The notes under the pieces: model-generated
Database searches by the model: none
Told to the model about the DNA's origin: nothing
Seen by the model: the letters and a program-made list of their open reading frames with translations, nothing else
Assembly: GCA_965644295.1 (NCBI GenBank)
Contig: CBFFRP010000309.1
Coordinates: 1 to 64,000, forward strand
Direction of reading: 5' to 3'
DNA length: 64,000 nucleotides
Source of the DNA: Paraphysomonas bandaiensis
Lineage: Eukaryota; Chrysophyceae
Shown here: piece by piece, positions 22,731 through 33,842 of the stretch
Layout of the letters: every line of letters starts with the position of its first letter
How positions within the stretch are numbered: position 1 is the stretch's first letter
Position numbers and translations under genes: made by a program

Positions 22731-24687
22731 TTACCCTAGCACAATGGTGGCAGCACCTCCCTGGGCCCTGCGCCCAGTTCTGGCAGGGGCAGTGACCGGA
22801 CGAGCACACACAGGCTCCGTAGTATTATCCGTAGATCCCTTGAGATCGATAGATTGGATATCCGATATACCCTGCACATAATGTATGCGGAAGCAATTAA
22901 AAAGTGATTGTTGTTGCGAAGTAAAAAAGTACACACATTCCAATAGTACCTGCTCAACAAGGCGAGCAATCATGGCGGCCTTGTCGTCCGCTGCAATTCC
23001 AAGGTCATTCTTAATCTCCTCTACAGTCTGCCTGCCGTCGGTGTGTGTAACAAGCACACGTCTGCAGGTAGTGTTCTGACACCATCCCTCGCCACCGCTA
23101 ATGTGCCAGGCATTGCGAATCATGAGCTCAAAGTAGTCGTCCTCGTCAATAGAAGCAGACAGGTTGCTGTAGTACTTGCAGAACTCCGCAACTGTAACCT
23201 ATAGGATATAAGCACACATAACAACACACGCCTTCATATATGACAACATGTCCTAAGTTTAATAATAGAAAAGCTCAACGGGTACGTCATATAGAAGCCT
23301 ACCTTGCCATCTTTCTCGGTGCCGTCAAAGGTGTCGAGAAACTCACTGATTCGACGAATCACCATCAAAAGAATTGGTTATTATGCTTCAATTTACCTGA
23401 GAATTTCTGCAGACGTGCGCTTACCCGAAATCACATCCGGGTGTTTGCTCGCATCATACTTAGCGCTGATGTCGTTTAGCTCGACAGCACCAGACTTGTC
23501 AGCATCCAGAATCTTTGAAGCGAAATTACAGGAGTTTTATGTGCAAATGTAAACTGGGTACCATACCTCGAAAGCCATCATTACAAGCTGTGTGCGGCGG
23601 TCATTGAGTTCCCCGCGAACTCCGACAAGGAACTCATCAAATGAAATGCTTCCTGACTTGTCCGAATCAAAGTGATCGAACAGAATTTTAACCTGTTCTG
23701 GGGTCCAAGTTAGAGTGTGTTCCTTGACCGCCTTCGTAAACTCAGAAAGAGATATGGACTTGCTGTTATCATCATCCATAATGCGGAATTTACGTTGAAG
23801 ACCGAAGATACCAGATGCTCCACGAGCCTGAAGTCATGAGTAGTTACGAATACAGAGATCAAGCGCCATAGTAAAATGCACACAGTATGACACACCTTTA
23901 ACGTTTCTCTAAATTTATCCAAAAGGACCTCATAATCTGAAACATCCTCGGCTGGTGGGGCGGGAGGAAGCGGTACTACCGATTTCGTCTTTCCAAAGTT
24001 TTCATCCGCCGACAAATTAAGCATGCCGAGCATGGCACTAGCCCATGTATCGCTTAGGTTAGGAATAACACCTTTGGCTTCGAGGAGGCTGTCTTGGCAC
24101 ACAACACAAGGGAGAACAGGTTTGGAGGCCTGGATTCCAACCTGATACACAGCAGCCATAAGAACGGCACTGGTAGAACCTGCTCCGACACCGATATGAT
24201 CATTGACAACAACATCGAGGGCGAGGACTCCATCACATGAGGTGAGCATCTTCTGAGTCGCACAGGGTAGCATACTGGCATATGGGACTTCAGATACAAA
24301 CACATTCACAATCCCAACTTTCGATAAAGCTTTCGTAGTAACAGAAGCAATAGTATCAGAACCAGGACCTTTTACCACCACTAATCCAACATTATGTTCC
24401 GTGATCTCAACAGGAGTGGGTGCAACCATCACAACTAATACACATAACAATCAGTATATATATATATATAAATATATCCACTACAACGTAACCAAATAGT
24501 TCCGTTGAAAGTTGATAAAAGAATGAATGTTGTTACCTTCTTCTACACCATTCTCTTCCACTACTACTGGCTGTGGGGCAATTTTCTCCTCCCATGCAAC
24601 AGAGAATGAACTCTTTCCACCTGGGGGAGCATGTCTTCTTGTAGAAGATCGACCAACATGAATATCAGAACTTGTTTTTGTTGACAT
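22731..24687 (-). CDS. Lumazine-synthase-like domain fused to calcyphosine-like EF-hand protein
   Basis: Seven exons (24687-24537, 24434-23896, 23827-23567, 23512-23397, 23345-23303, 23198-22950, 22871-22731) give 499 aa. Residues about 50-200 match the lumazine synthase fold pattern: HNVGLVVVKG at the first strand, VSEVPYASMLPCATQKM at the FEIP region, GVLALDVVVNDH at the catalytic His loop, GVGAGSTSAVLMAAVYQVG helix, and ASKPVLPCVV strand. The substrate motifs are altered, so it may not be catalytic. From about residue 230 the protein is calcyphosine-like: ARGASGIFGLQRKFRIMDDD, then EF loops DDDNSKSISLSE, DSDKSGSISFDE and DADKSGAVELND, and the family signature FLDTFDGTEKDGKVTVAEF with YYSNLSASIDEDDYFELMIR. 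A C-terminal region of about 110 residues, its tail Ala/Pro/Arg-rich, follows. Calcium binding by at least three EF hands is expected. Confidence 0.85.
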
Positions 24688-25539
24688 TATATTGAATTGT
24701 ATGTATGATAGAATGAGAAGTGAGGAATGTTTGGTTGCAATAATTAGTTGAGTGTGTCTCTATGTATGTATGTATGTATGTATGTATGTATGTATGTACA
24801 TGTACATAGAGTTGTTTGCACCGCTTGTCTTTGCACAGCCCTACATCAAAAAAATCCTATTAAAAAACACATGATATTCGGTTCCGGTATGTCCGTCCTG
24901 GTATATTTGACCAATAATACTTTTGTAATAGAGATTACTTTGTAATGATTGGATTTAAGAATTAGAGTTGTTGAAGAGTAGAACTGAATTTTCAAAAGCC
25001 ATTTTTTGATGTAGAAGATATTCGTATGGACGTGGTACACTATTAATAAAAACTCATCGAAATGTTATAAATCGGCTATTTTGTACTTGCATATATGAAA
25101 ATACGTAGGATAGCTTTTAAAAATTTCAAATTTTTTTTTTTAACTGTTACAGTATGTTGTGAAGTGTGTGTTTATAGACGAAGTACGAAGTGTCTATCGT
25201 ATGAACGTCTAGGTGTGCACCAGATGACTGTAGTATGTACGTATGTATGGATCTCTCTGTAGGTTTCTATATAGGACATGTCCTCATTTAAAGGATATAC
25301 ATACATATATCTCTATAGTGACCATATATATAAAGTTAATGAGATAGCTGGTAATTGAATAGATAGAATCTCACTTGTATCATCTAGTGATACTGTTCAT
25401 GATAAATAGCAGCCAATAGAGCGTAGCATAGGCGTGTAACATACATGACTATACTACACGTATATCACAACTAACAGACGACACTGATATAATACATACA
25501 GTCATATGATTGGATATCAAGATATCTGATACAAACCTC
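24688..25539. promoter_or_regulatory. Divergent promoter region with TATG tract
   Basis: Shared upstream region of the calcyphosine fusion (minus) and the kinase/phosphatase gene (plus). A TATG run lies at 24762-24798, about 75 bp upstream of the minus-strand start codon. A poly-A/T segment (25085-25140) and further short TATG units (25230-25330) are present. No coding potential. Confidence 0.4.
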
Positions 25540-28500
25540 ATGAAGAAAACATCAATCAACAGACAGTCATCAGAAGATCATGAGAAGAAGAGCCTCATAT
25601 ATAAACATACGGATCATATGGGACATAAGCGTCGATGGCTATCACAGTTACAACCAAAATTGATATACTCTGAAGAACAAAGTTTAGATAGAGCAAATAC
25701 TGGAGGGCCTGTTGACAGTTTGTCAGGAACTGATGACTTTTTTAGCAGTAGCGAATTCTCGAATGACACTCTGCAGATATTGTCGTCGTCATCTCAATCA
25801 CCACATTCATCTTTTAGGTATTGAAATCATATGAAGGATTGTTTCTAGATTTACGTTGCACTTTAGTAGGAGAAAATTCACTTTGTCGTGCTCCAGCTCA
25901 TTTTCGGGAAACGACTGCGAGGAAGATGTCCAAGACTGGCTTATGGAAGATTCCAATGTAGTTAGCGTTATATTTGGAGCCTTATAATTGTTTATTTCTT
26001 AGGGAAGAGGGTTGTATTCACTGTCGTCGCATACGACAGATGGTGGATCAAGTGTTCTTCAGCGGTCTAATAGTTCCAGCGTAGACAAGGAAGAGGGATA
26101 TGAAATACTCTCTCAATTGCGAGAAATGTCTGACCTCCAGTTCGATACATTAGAGTCTGCTGATCAACTCGAACTCGCGCAGTCTATAGAGGTAAAAACC
26201 CTGTATCCTGGAGACATCGTGGTTCATGAGGGAGACGATAATGATGGCGGATGCTTTTTCCTAATTCTTGGTCCTGAAAACGCACAAGTTGAGGTCGTGC
26301 GCACGGTCAATGGTATGTGTATCCCTCTAACGACTTTCGAAAGATCATCCGTGAATATAGGGTCCGAAGAATTTTTAACTCGACTTGGACGAGGCCAGTA
26401 TTTTGGACAAAAATATTTCATGTCGAACCGAGTGGTGAGATTACTCTCTACAACTGTTTGATTTATGTGGGTGAATTTGATTTTCCAGGTGCGGCGTAAT
26501 GCCTCAGTCCGAGTTGTAACTGAGACAATCCTTGGTTGCGTTGCACCGGAACACTTTTATTTATGGCACAAATTTCGAGCCTTCCTTCTTATGAAGGCTG
26601 TGCCGCTGATCCGTACTCTCCCACAGAGCGACCAGCTGGAGATGTATTCCCTTTTGCAACACCAGGAATTCCAAGACGGGGATTATATTATTCGACAAGG
26701 AGATGTTGGAGATAAATTTTACATTATCATCGAGGGAGCGGCAGATATCATTGAGGAATCCTGGGACGGAATCAAAATGCGGTGCGATGTGCTCACTCGC
26801 CTCTATGAGGGTCACTTCTTTGGGGAAATGGCCATCATATACGACGAACCGAGGTATTGTACCAAACCTGGAGTTTTCTGTTCTTAAAACTGTGTGCGTA
26901 GAGTTGCGAGTGTAGTAGCTGTAGGGAGAACGGCGTGTCTTTACTTATCGAAAGCGGCATTCCGAGATGCATTAACGACTCAGCAATTCCATAACATGAT
27001 GCAGGTGTTTTTCTTTTACTATATCTTCGGATATTATTGTAATGTCGTGTTATGTTAAGAACGTGGCATACGAAAGGACTCTTGTCAGAGAGCGACGTGA
27101 AAAAACATACAATGCTAAGATGCTGAACCTCGAGTATTCGTCGACCTCAAACAGCATGAGCAATGACTTGGGTGACGTAACTTCCCCGCCAAAGTAAGAA
27201 CATACGTTTTAATAACCAGCTTCTAATTTTTGGAAAACAGAAACTTTACTACCAGATCGTAAGTATACAATGAAAAATACGTTTGCACTTAAACTTTACG
27301 AATGTGTAGGCGCCGATTAAGTGACAGTCCTGCATCTTATTCATCTCGCCGGTGAGTCTTGTTGTGCCGTCGAACACGCTAAATCATCCATTATTATTGT
27401 TAGCATCTCCGACCGCTCCGACATCAGCGATACCAGTGATTCTCAGACAGTGGTGACTACTACTAGTGTTCTTGTACGCAAGCAGCTCTCCACTGGCGAT
27501 CGGTAAAGCGCAGCTTATAATTTCGTTAATAGTTTCATATAATGTACAGTTTTATCAACAAATACCTCGTGTTGCGCGAACTTGGTCGTGGGTCATTCGG
27601 TGGGGTTTATCTCTGTCGACATGAGGAAACAGATAAACTCTACGCAATGAAAATGGTCTCAAAGTGAGTTGCCTTAATTCCTTTTTATATTGTTAATCAG
27701 ATATCAGGTCAGCACATAAGTGGAACATGCACTTAACGAATGAGATTAAAAAAGAGATTGCTATTATGAAAAATTTGCGCCACCCAAATGTTGTTAGCCT
27801 ATTAGAAGTCATTGATGACCCGTCGGCTAAGCAAGTATACTTGATACAGGTGAGATTGCTGATTAAAACTAATAAATTAAAATATGGGAAATGCGACAGG
27901 AGTATATGGAAGGTGGCCCTTTGCTTCCAGGAGAGCAGGTTGTGAGTGACCCATTACCACCGGAGAAGGTGTGGCTTTACTTCAGAGATATGCTACGTGG
28001 GGTCAGCTACTTACATTCCCAGGTTGATTTTGTTTTTCTGTGTTTCTTCATTTATAATGATACTCGCATAGGGGGTTGTTCATAGAGATCTGAAGCCTCA
28101 GAATATGTTACGATCTGCAGATGATAAGGTGAAATTTTAAACTGATATTTTTGGATAAGGGAGTTGAACAAGCTGTACATTGTAGATTGTAAAAATAGCC
28201 GATTTTGGGGCTGCTGTATTGACCAGCGGTGGTGCCAAGTTGGCTGCTGGTGGAACACCCGCATTCATGGCTCCAGAGCTTTTCAAAGTGGGCCTTTCGG
28301 GTGGGAAGAATAATAACGCGAACTCACCATTGGTAAGTTGTTTCTTTTGTGTTGATATATATTCAATTCACCACTCTGCAGGTTGATGTATGGGGACTTG
28401 GTGCAACGCTTTATAACATGGTGTTTGGGAGACCACCATGGATAGCCCAAAATCAAATCCAGTTAGCGGAAATGGTTCAGAATATAGAGCTTAGATTTCC

Positions 28501-31500
28501 GGAAGATCAAGAGTTCGATATTGATCCCCATTTGAGAAATCTGTTAAAACGCATGCTTGAGAAGGATCCAAAAACACGAATAACCATGGTAACTGTTCGT
28601 GTAAGAAGAAATATGTGTTATGAATGCTGTTAGGCGGAAGTGCAATGGCATGAGTGGGTGACGATCGAAGGTACCCAGCCGATTGATGACGAAGACATTG
28701 ATGTTGCAACGTATGATGCACGAGATCGAGTATCCGAAGTGCTTATTCACGAGGCGATTCCGGAATACATAGGTTCATAATCAGTAACGTTTTTTCTTCG
28801 TGGGTAAGCTTTTTCAGGTGCGGTTCCTATAAGACGTCTGTCGGGGCCTTATGCCACAGTTGGGGACCTCGATATTTGTAGAGGCATCATTAGCCCAGGG
28901 TCTAAAGTAATGACACTAATATTTAAAATATCATGCTGAAAGTTTTTCTATACAGGCTGCACGAGTCAAGAATACCAGTGGTGTTGTATTTGATGCATTG
29001 GTATTATTGATATATGAGCAACAGTGCTACTGCTGATATTTTTTTCCTGCTGTCTTGATTGTAGAACGACAGTGCCGACGTGGACGAAACTTCACCAAGC
29101 TGGCGATCATTAAGAAATGCTGGCAGCCCCTTCTTCCTGGTTAGCCTCGTCATTATATGTCGCGAATTTCTGTAATTGATTCGTACAATGTAGCCTTCAA
29201 GCGATAGTCACAGACGAAGCACAGATTCGTCTATTACCTCGTCCTCCACGATTTGTTCAAGATCGGGATCCCCGGCCTCACGCAGTGCTGTTCTGGACGC
29301 TTTGGATCACGAAAGCGATGATGGTGAAAATGAATGTTTATCGTAAGTCGTGCTATGTGTTGCGACGATTATAGCTTTCTCATTGACCTGCAGAGAAAAC
29401 TCTAAGCGGTTATCTTATACTAAACATCAAGAATTTGTTGCTCGTCCAACTGAAATGGTACTCCCTGAATCTGGAGAAGTCTGGAAAGGAGTCATTATTA
29501 CCAACGCCAAGAATCGTAACGATAACATGTTGAGTGGTTTTAATTGGACGTCTCAAAATGTGAAATCGGATAAGCGGAAGGCTTTCAGAAGGTTTGCTGA
29601 AAAACGTTTTATGAGATTGATATATGACGATGGGTTGAATAGGTTTAATACTTACTCTTACTCTTCAGATGCTAATGATTCGGATAACGACGACAGGTAA
29701 GTACCATGACGGTATGTTTTTAATGTGATAACATTTATATCATAGTCGATCATTGAGAGACTGGAAAGCTCGGTCTATGGATAAGCAATTATCGCGAGGA
29801 AGTAGTGATAGTAACGCAGAGTCTGATGCATCGGACAGATCCAGGAAGAGCAAAAGCACGTCCAATGTGGTAAGAGGTCTAATAGGGCATGCCAATGCTT
29901 CACAGTTCTGATATAGAAAGTTTCAATCCTTCCGACATCCTCACAAAGGAATCCTCAGTTGTCTGTTCAAGTCTCCACGCCCTTATCAGAACAGAAATTG
30001 AAAAAAGATATGAACTCTGCATCAGAAGAAGACTCTGACTCAGATGAGGAGCAATTGCTTGAGGTTGTTGTTAGGGGGCAATCATGTAAATATTCTCCAA
30101 CCGGCTCGACTACACGATATACAACTAACTCAAAACAACTATCTGAGCTCTGCGATTATGTATCTGATGATGAGGTTGGAACCTTTGGAATGTTACGAAA
30201 TGAATATCTCTTTATACTTAATGGTAGATTATTGAGCTTGATAACGACGGCCTGGATGATATGCTTGACTCTCTGTGTCAACCTACTCAATCTATGCATC
30301 GTGATGTCCAAATGCTTCCGCTTACACTTGACAGAAGAGGACAGGACTCGTTGTTTTACATAAAGACATGGGCAGGACAATCCAATCTCCGCGTAGGAGT
30401 CCGGTATGTTGTTGTTTTTACTTTCTTTTGAAATTCATACTTCTTGCAGATACGGTGTCGCTGAAATTATTAATGGGCGGGATGATATGGAAGACCGTAC
30501 AACTGCGAAAGCGAGTATTGAAGAAGAAGCGAGTAGGCAGAAAGTGCGGGTGCTCAGTGGTGCTGCACCAAATTCTTCCTTTAATATGGATGTATGTATA
30601 CTGTCGAGTTTCTGTGAGTTAATATGTGTGCTTTATGTTTAGTATCTTGAGAAGGGACATACTGAAGACTTTGCGTTCTTTGGTATATATGATGGTCACG
30701 AAGGGTCTTACGTATCAGAGTATTTGCAACAAAACCTTCACATTCGCTTTCGACAGCGTCTTGCAGTAAATGGACCAATTAGGAACAGCGCGGTTTTGAG
30801 CTTCATGGAAGCTTGCTCCCTCATTGACGACGAAGTCCTCTCGGCTGATTTCGAGAGAATGAGGGTTGCCAAGGAAGCCAGAGCATCGATGTCGATTAAT
30901 AGAGATGCCTTACAAGTGAATGATAGTAATCAAACACAACTCCCACCCCCCCTATCAGAACGTAGTCGAGAAGAACGAGTAATGATTTCCATTAATCAGT
31001 TCGTGTTTTAATTGTGCTCTGTAGCTTTCATCGTTAGTATGCACTAGTCCAGGGGGAACGAAGACTGCAAAGAAAATGCTGAGCTCTTTGGTGCGAGAGA
31101 GTGGAATGCAGAGCTTTGCAGGTGTGCGTATGGTGTATAGTATTGTACTACTTGTGTTTGTTGAACCACTGACCAGGAAGCACTGCAATTGTCGCCATAC
31201 TTTTCGGTGGTTGGCCATATGAAATGCCAACGAACTCGAAACAAAGTAGTCCTAGGAGCTCTAATACGCCATCGTCATCTGTGTCTCCTCCTAGACGTTT
31301 GTCCACTAAATCTAGTAGGAGTACGCTCACGAGTATGAGCTCTTCGACCCACTCTCTTATTCACGGTGACACTGTCATGCCTTCTCAGGCAGAGCATGAT
31401 TCTGCTAAAGAAAACACAACTGGTATTATTTTGCATTTTCTATCAATTTACTCAATAGTTTACAGATGGTACTGAAGAGAGAAATATAGAAACTCTGCCA

Positions 31501-32653
31501 ATCGAAGAAAGTGGAACTTCTCGAATCACTAATGAAAGTACTGGACTACGCCCGCCCGTGAAGCTGTTAATTGCCCACGTCGGAGACTGTAGGGCCGTAC
31601 TCAGTGAGAGTGGGGTAGGTACTTGCCAATTGAGATAAATACATTTAACATGTTTGAATTGAAAATAATTTCAGATAGCTGTTCAACTAACAATGGATCA
31701 TGTACCGACAAACCCAGTGGAAACTAGCCGTATTGAGTGTGCTGGGGGTTGGGTTCAAAATGGAAGAGTCAATGGTGTGCTTGGTGTGTCAAGATCATTC
31801 GGGGACATCATGTTCAAGTCTTATGATCCAAAAGAAAATAAAAATCCTATCATTGACGGAGACATGGGTGATGTGTGGCGTTCTACGAATCAAGTTATTT
31901 CCTTGCCCGAGGTCTGTACTTGTATTTCGTTGTATTTTAGCCAATCATTTTCTTACTCTGCATTTACAGACTTTGGAAATAGTTGTACACCCTACATATG
32001 AGTTCTTGATTCTTGCTTCAGATGGTCTGTGGGAGAAATGTTCATGTGTTGAGGCTGTGAACTTCATAAGGTACTAGGTTTCTTGCTGTGGCACCTGTCA
32101 TAACGAGGTTACATAGGCGCCGCTTGTTCGAGCATGGTGATGCTCAACGGGCAGCGCAAGAAATGGTTGGAAAAGTATGAATGGATTCACGATATGATAC
32201 AATTGCGGAGTAATAGTTTTGTTTTCTCATGTAGGTTGAAAGTCAGGGGGGCTCGGATAACACCAGTGTACTTGTTATATGCCTCAATCAGGTTTATATG
32301 AAACTACTTTTTTATTACTATCTTAGCAACTGCATATTGTTACATAGCTGTCACGAAATTTATCCCCTGGGAGGGCTATTCGACCCCTAAGACGAATTGT
32401 TAGTTCAGTGTCGGAGACCTCCAGCTCTCCGAGAGAAGGTTAGCTATGTGTGTTTCAAACCTTGATAAATATGCTTTTAGATTCTCTTTCTACAAATACG
32501 AATTACTCTGGTGAAAGTATCCATGGCTTAAGCGGCTCTCGAAGTTGGACGGGAAGACCATTAGGTCATTACAACAACGACAGCCGTAACCATAGCTTTC
32601 GAGCTGCTAACATCAATTTCTCGTTGGTCAATACCGAGGACCCTATAAGTTAG
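25540..32653 (+). CDS. CNB-CNB-CaMKK-like kinase-PP2C multidomain signalling protein
   Basis: Over 30 short exons, about 1,800 aa by my splicing. The ATG at 25540 follows in-frame TTG only. Order: Ser-rich N terminus; cyclic-nucleotide-binding domain A (about 26150-26580; FGQ replaces the FGE motif); CNB domain B (26600-26990; FGEMAIIYDEPR then VASVVAVGR, a good phosphate-binding cassette); protein kinase (27560-28690) with GRGSFGGVYL, AMKMV, HRDLKPQN, DFGAA, GTPAFMAPE, DVWGLG; long Ser/Asp/Glu linker; PP2C (30440-32300) with RDDMED, YDGHEG, AHVGDCRAVL, GVLGVSRSFGD, ASDGLWE and GGSDNTSVLVI. Kinase motifs PAFMAPELF and LLKRMLEKDPKTRI with HEWVT resemble CaMKK. The PP2C domain has a Ser-rich insertion of about 100 residues. 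All catalytic residues of both enzymes are present, so the protein could phosphorylate and dephosphorylate under cyclic nucleotide control. An 18-nt microexon (27241-27258) restores the frame. Some minor exon borders are uncertain. Confidence 0.9.
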
Positions 32654-33842
32654 AGATTCGATATGTATCTTTAATATAGTACAGACAGTAAATATCTGCC
32701 TGTAAGAGACAATATTACCAAGTGAAGTATGTGATTTGGTTTTATCTACCCAACGTGGTGAGTAGTGTTGCTCATAAGAACGATACATCATGACGTCAAC
32801 TGAAATGGTATGAAGACGATCTATTATTATATATATCAAATATGTACCGAGAATTATTAATATTGCTCATTTATAGATAGGCTATGAATAGGTGTGTAGT
32901 ATTCGTTCGCGATTTGCACTTACTATTGTTGAATGTGGATACATGTGTCTTTTCTATAATAGTAGCTGACTTGATGGTCGAAGGTGAATTGTACGTTGTC
33001 ATTTTCATCTAAAATAACAGTATGTTTATCGAAAGTTTAGTATGTAATACTTTTGAGGTGCGTACACAAACACATGAATCGATACATTTCCCAATCAACT
33101 TATTATTATTAGTCAGTTCAATCGATTTATCTTAACGTCCAAGTAATATATTTCTATTGCCAATTCAATTCATTTCTCCACTATAGCTGATAGTTATCTG
33201 CATCTACTATGGATCAAAAGCTCGTTTAGTTCTCAGTGACTCTTCATCTGAACAAGAAGTACTGTGTACTATGTATATATATGAGGACAGCTTCAAAGTA
33301 ACTGTAATATCAGGAACTCAATGGTGATATCATTACCTGCTCATTGATCCACTGATGTGGTTGGTTATGTCAGCTGTCTGTTAGTCGATACGTGTAGTTA
33401 AACATCAGTTTCATATAGGATATCATGTTCGTTCTGTGTAATGGATGCATAGGATGTCAACTGCTGTGTATATCCATATCCATCCATATATCTATGTATC
33501 TATGTATCTATGTATCTATGTATTTCTATGTATGATGTAGTTGTCTGGTGGGACGATCATACGTAAGTTATAGATATGTACTGTAATACTATGTACCAGT
33601 GTAGTGTGTGATGTGATACAATACGGCAGTGTGTCTACTGCTGTACGGTGATATGATATGCGGTATGATATACAGCAGTACAGTATGTGGTATGACATAG
33701 TGTACAGCAGTACTGCTGTACTTGATCACTGCAGTATACTGCTGTATATAAGTACTCCTACCTCCAGGATTCCTAGTTGACTGTATGTCGAGTATCTTGC
33801 CATACCATACATACATACCTGACCACAATCCACATACTCACA
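32654..33842. promoter_or_regulatory. Intergenic region with CAGTA/TACTG cluster
   Basis: No coding signal. A CTATGTAT tandem run lies at 33491-33535. From about 33575 to 33750 the motif CAGTA, TACTG or its palindromic fusion (cagtactgctgtac) occurs repeatedly, including gtctactgctgtacgg, tacagcagtacag and cagtatactgctgta. The cluster lies within 270 bp of the PNGase F-like start codon and may be regulatory. Confidence 0.4.

Noticed and set aside
24054-24305. 83-codon minus-strand ORF inside the lumazine-synthase-like exon
   Set aside because: Shadow frame of the real exon, which has clear domain homology in the other frame.
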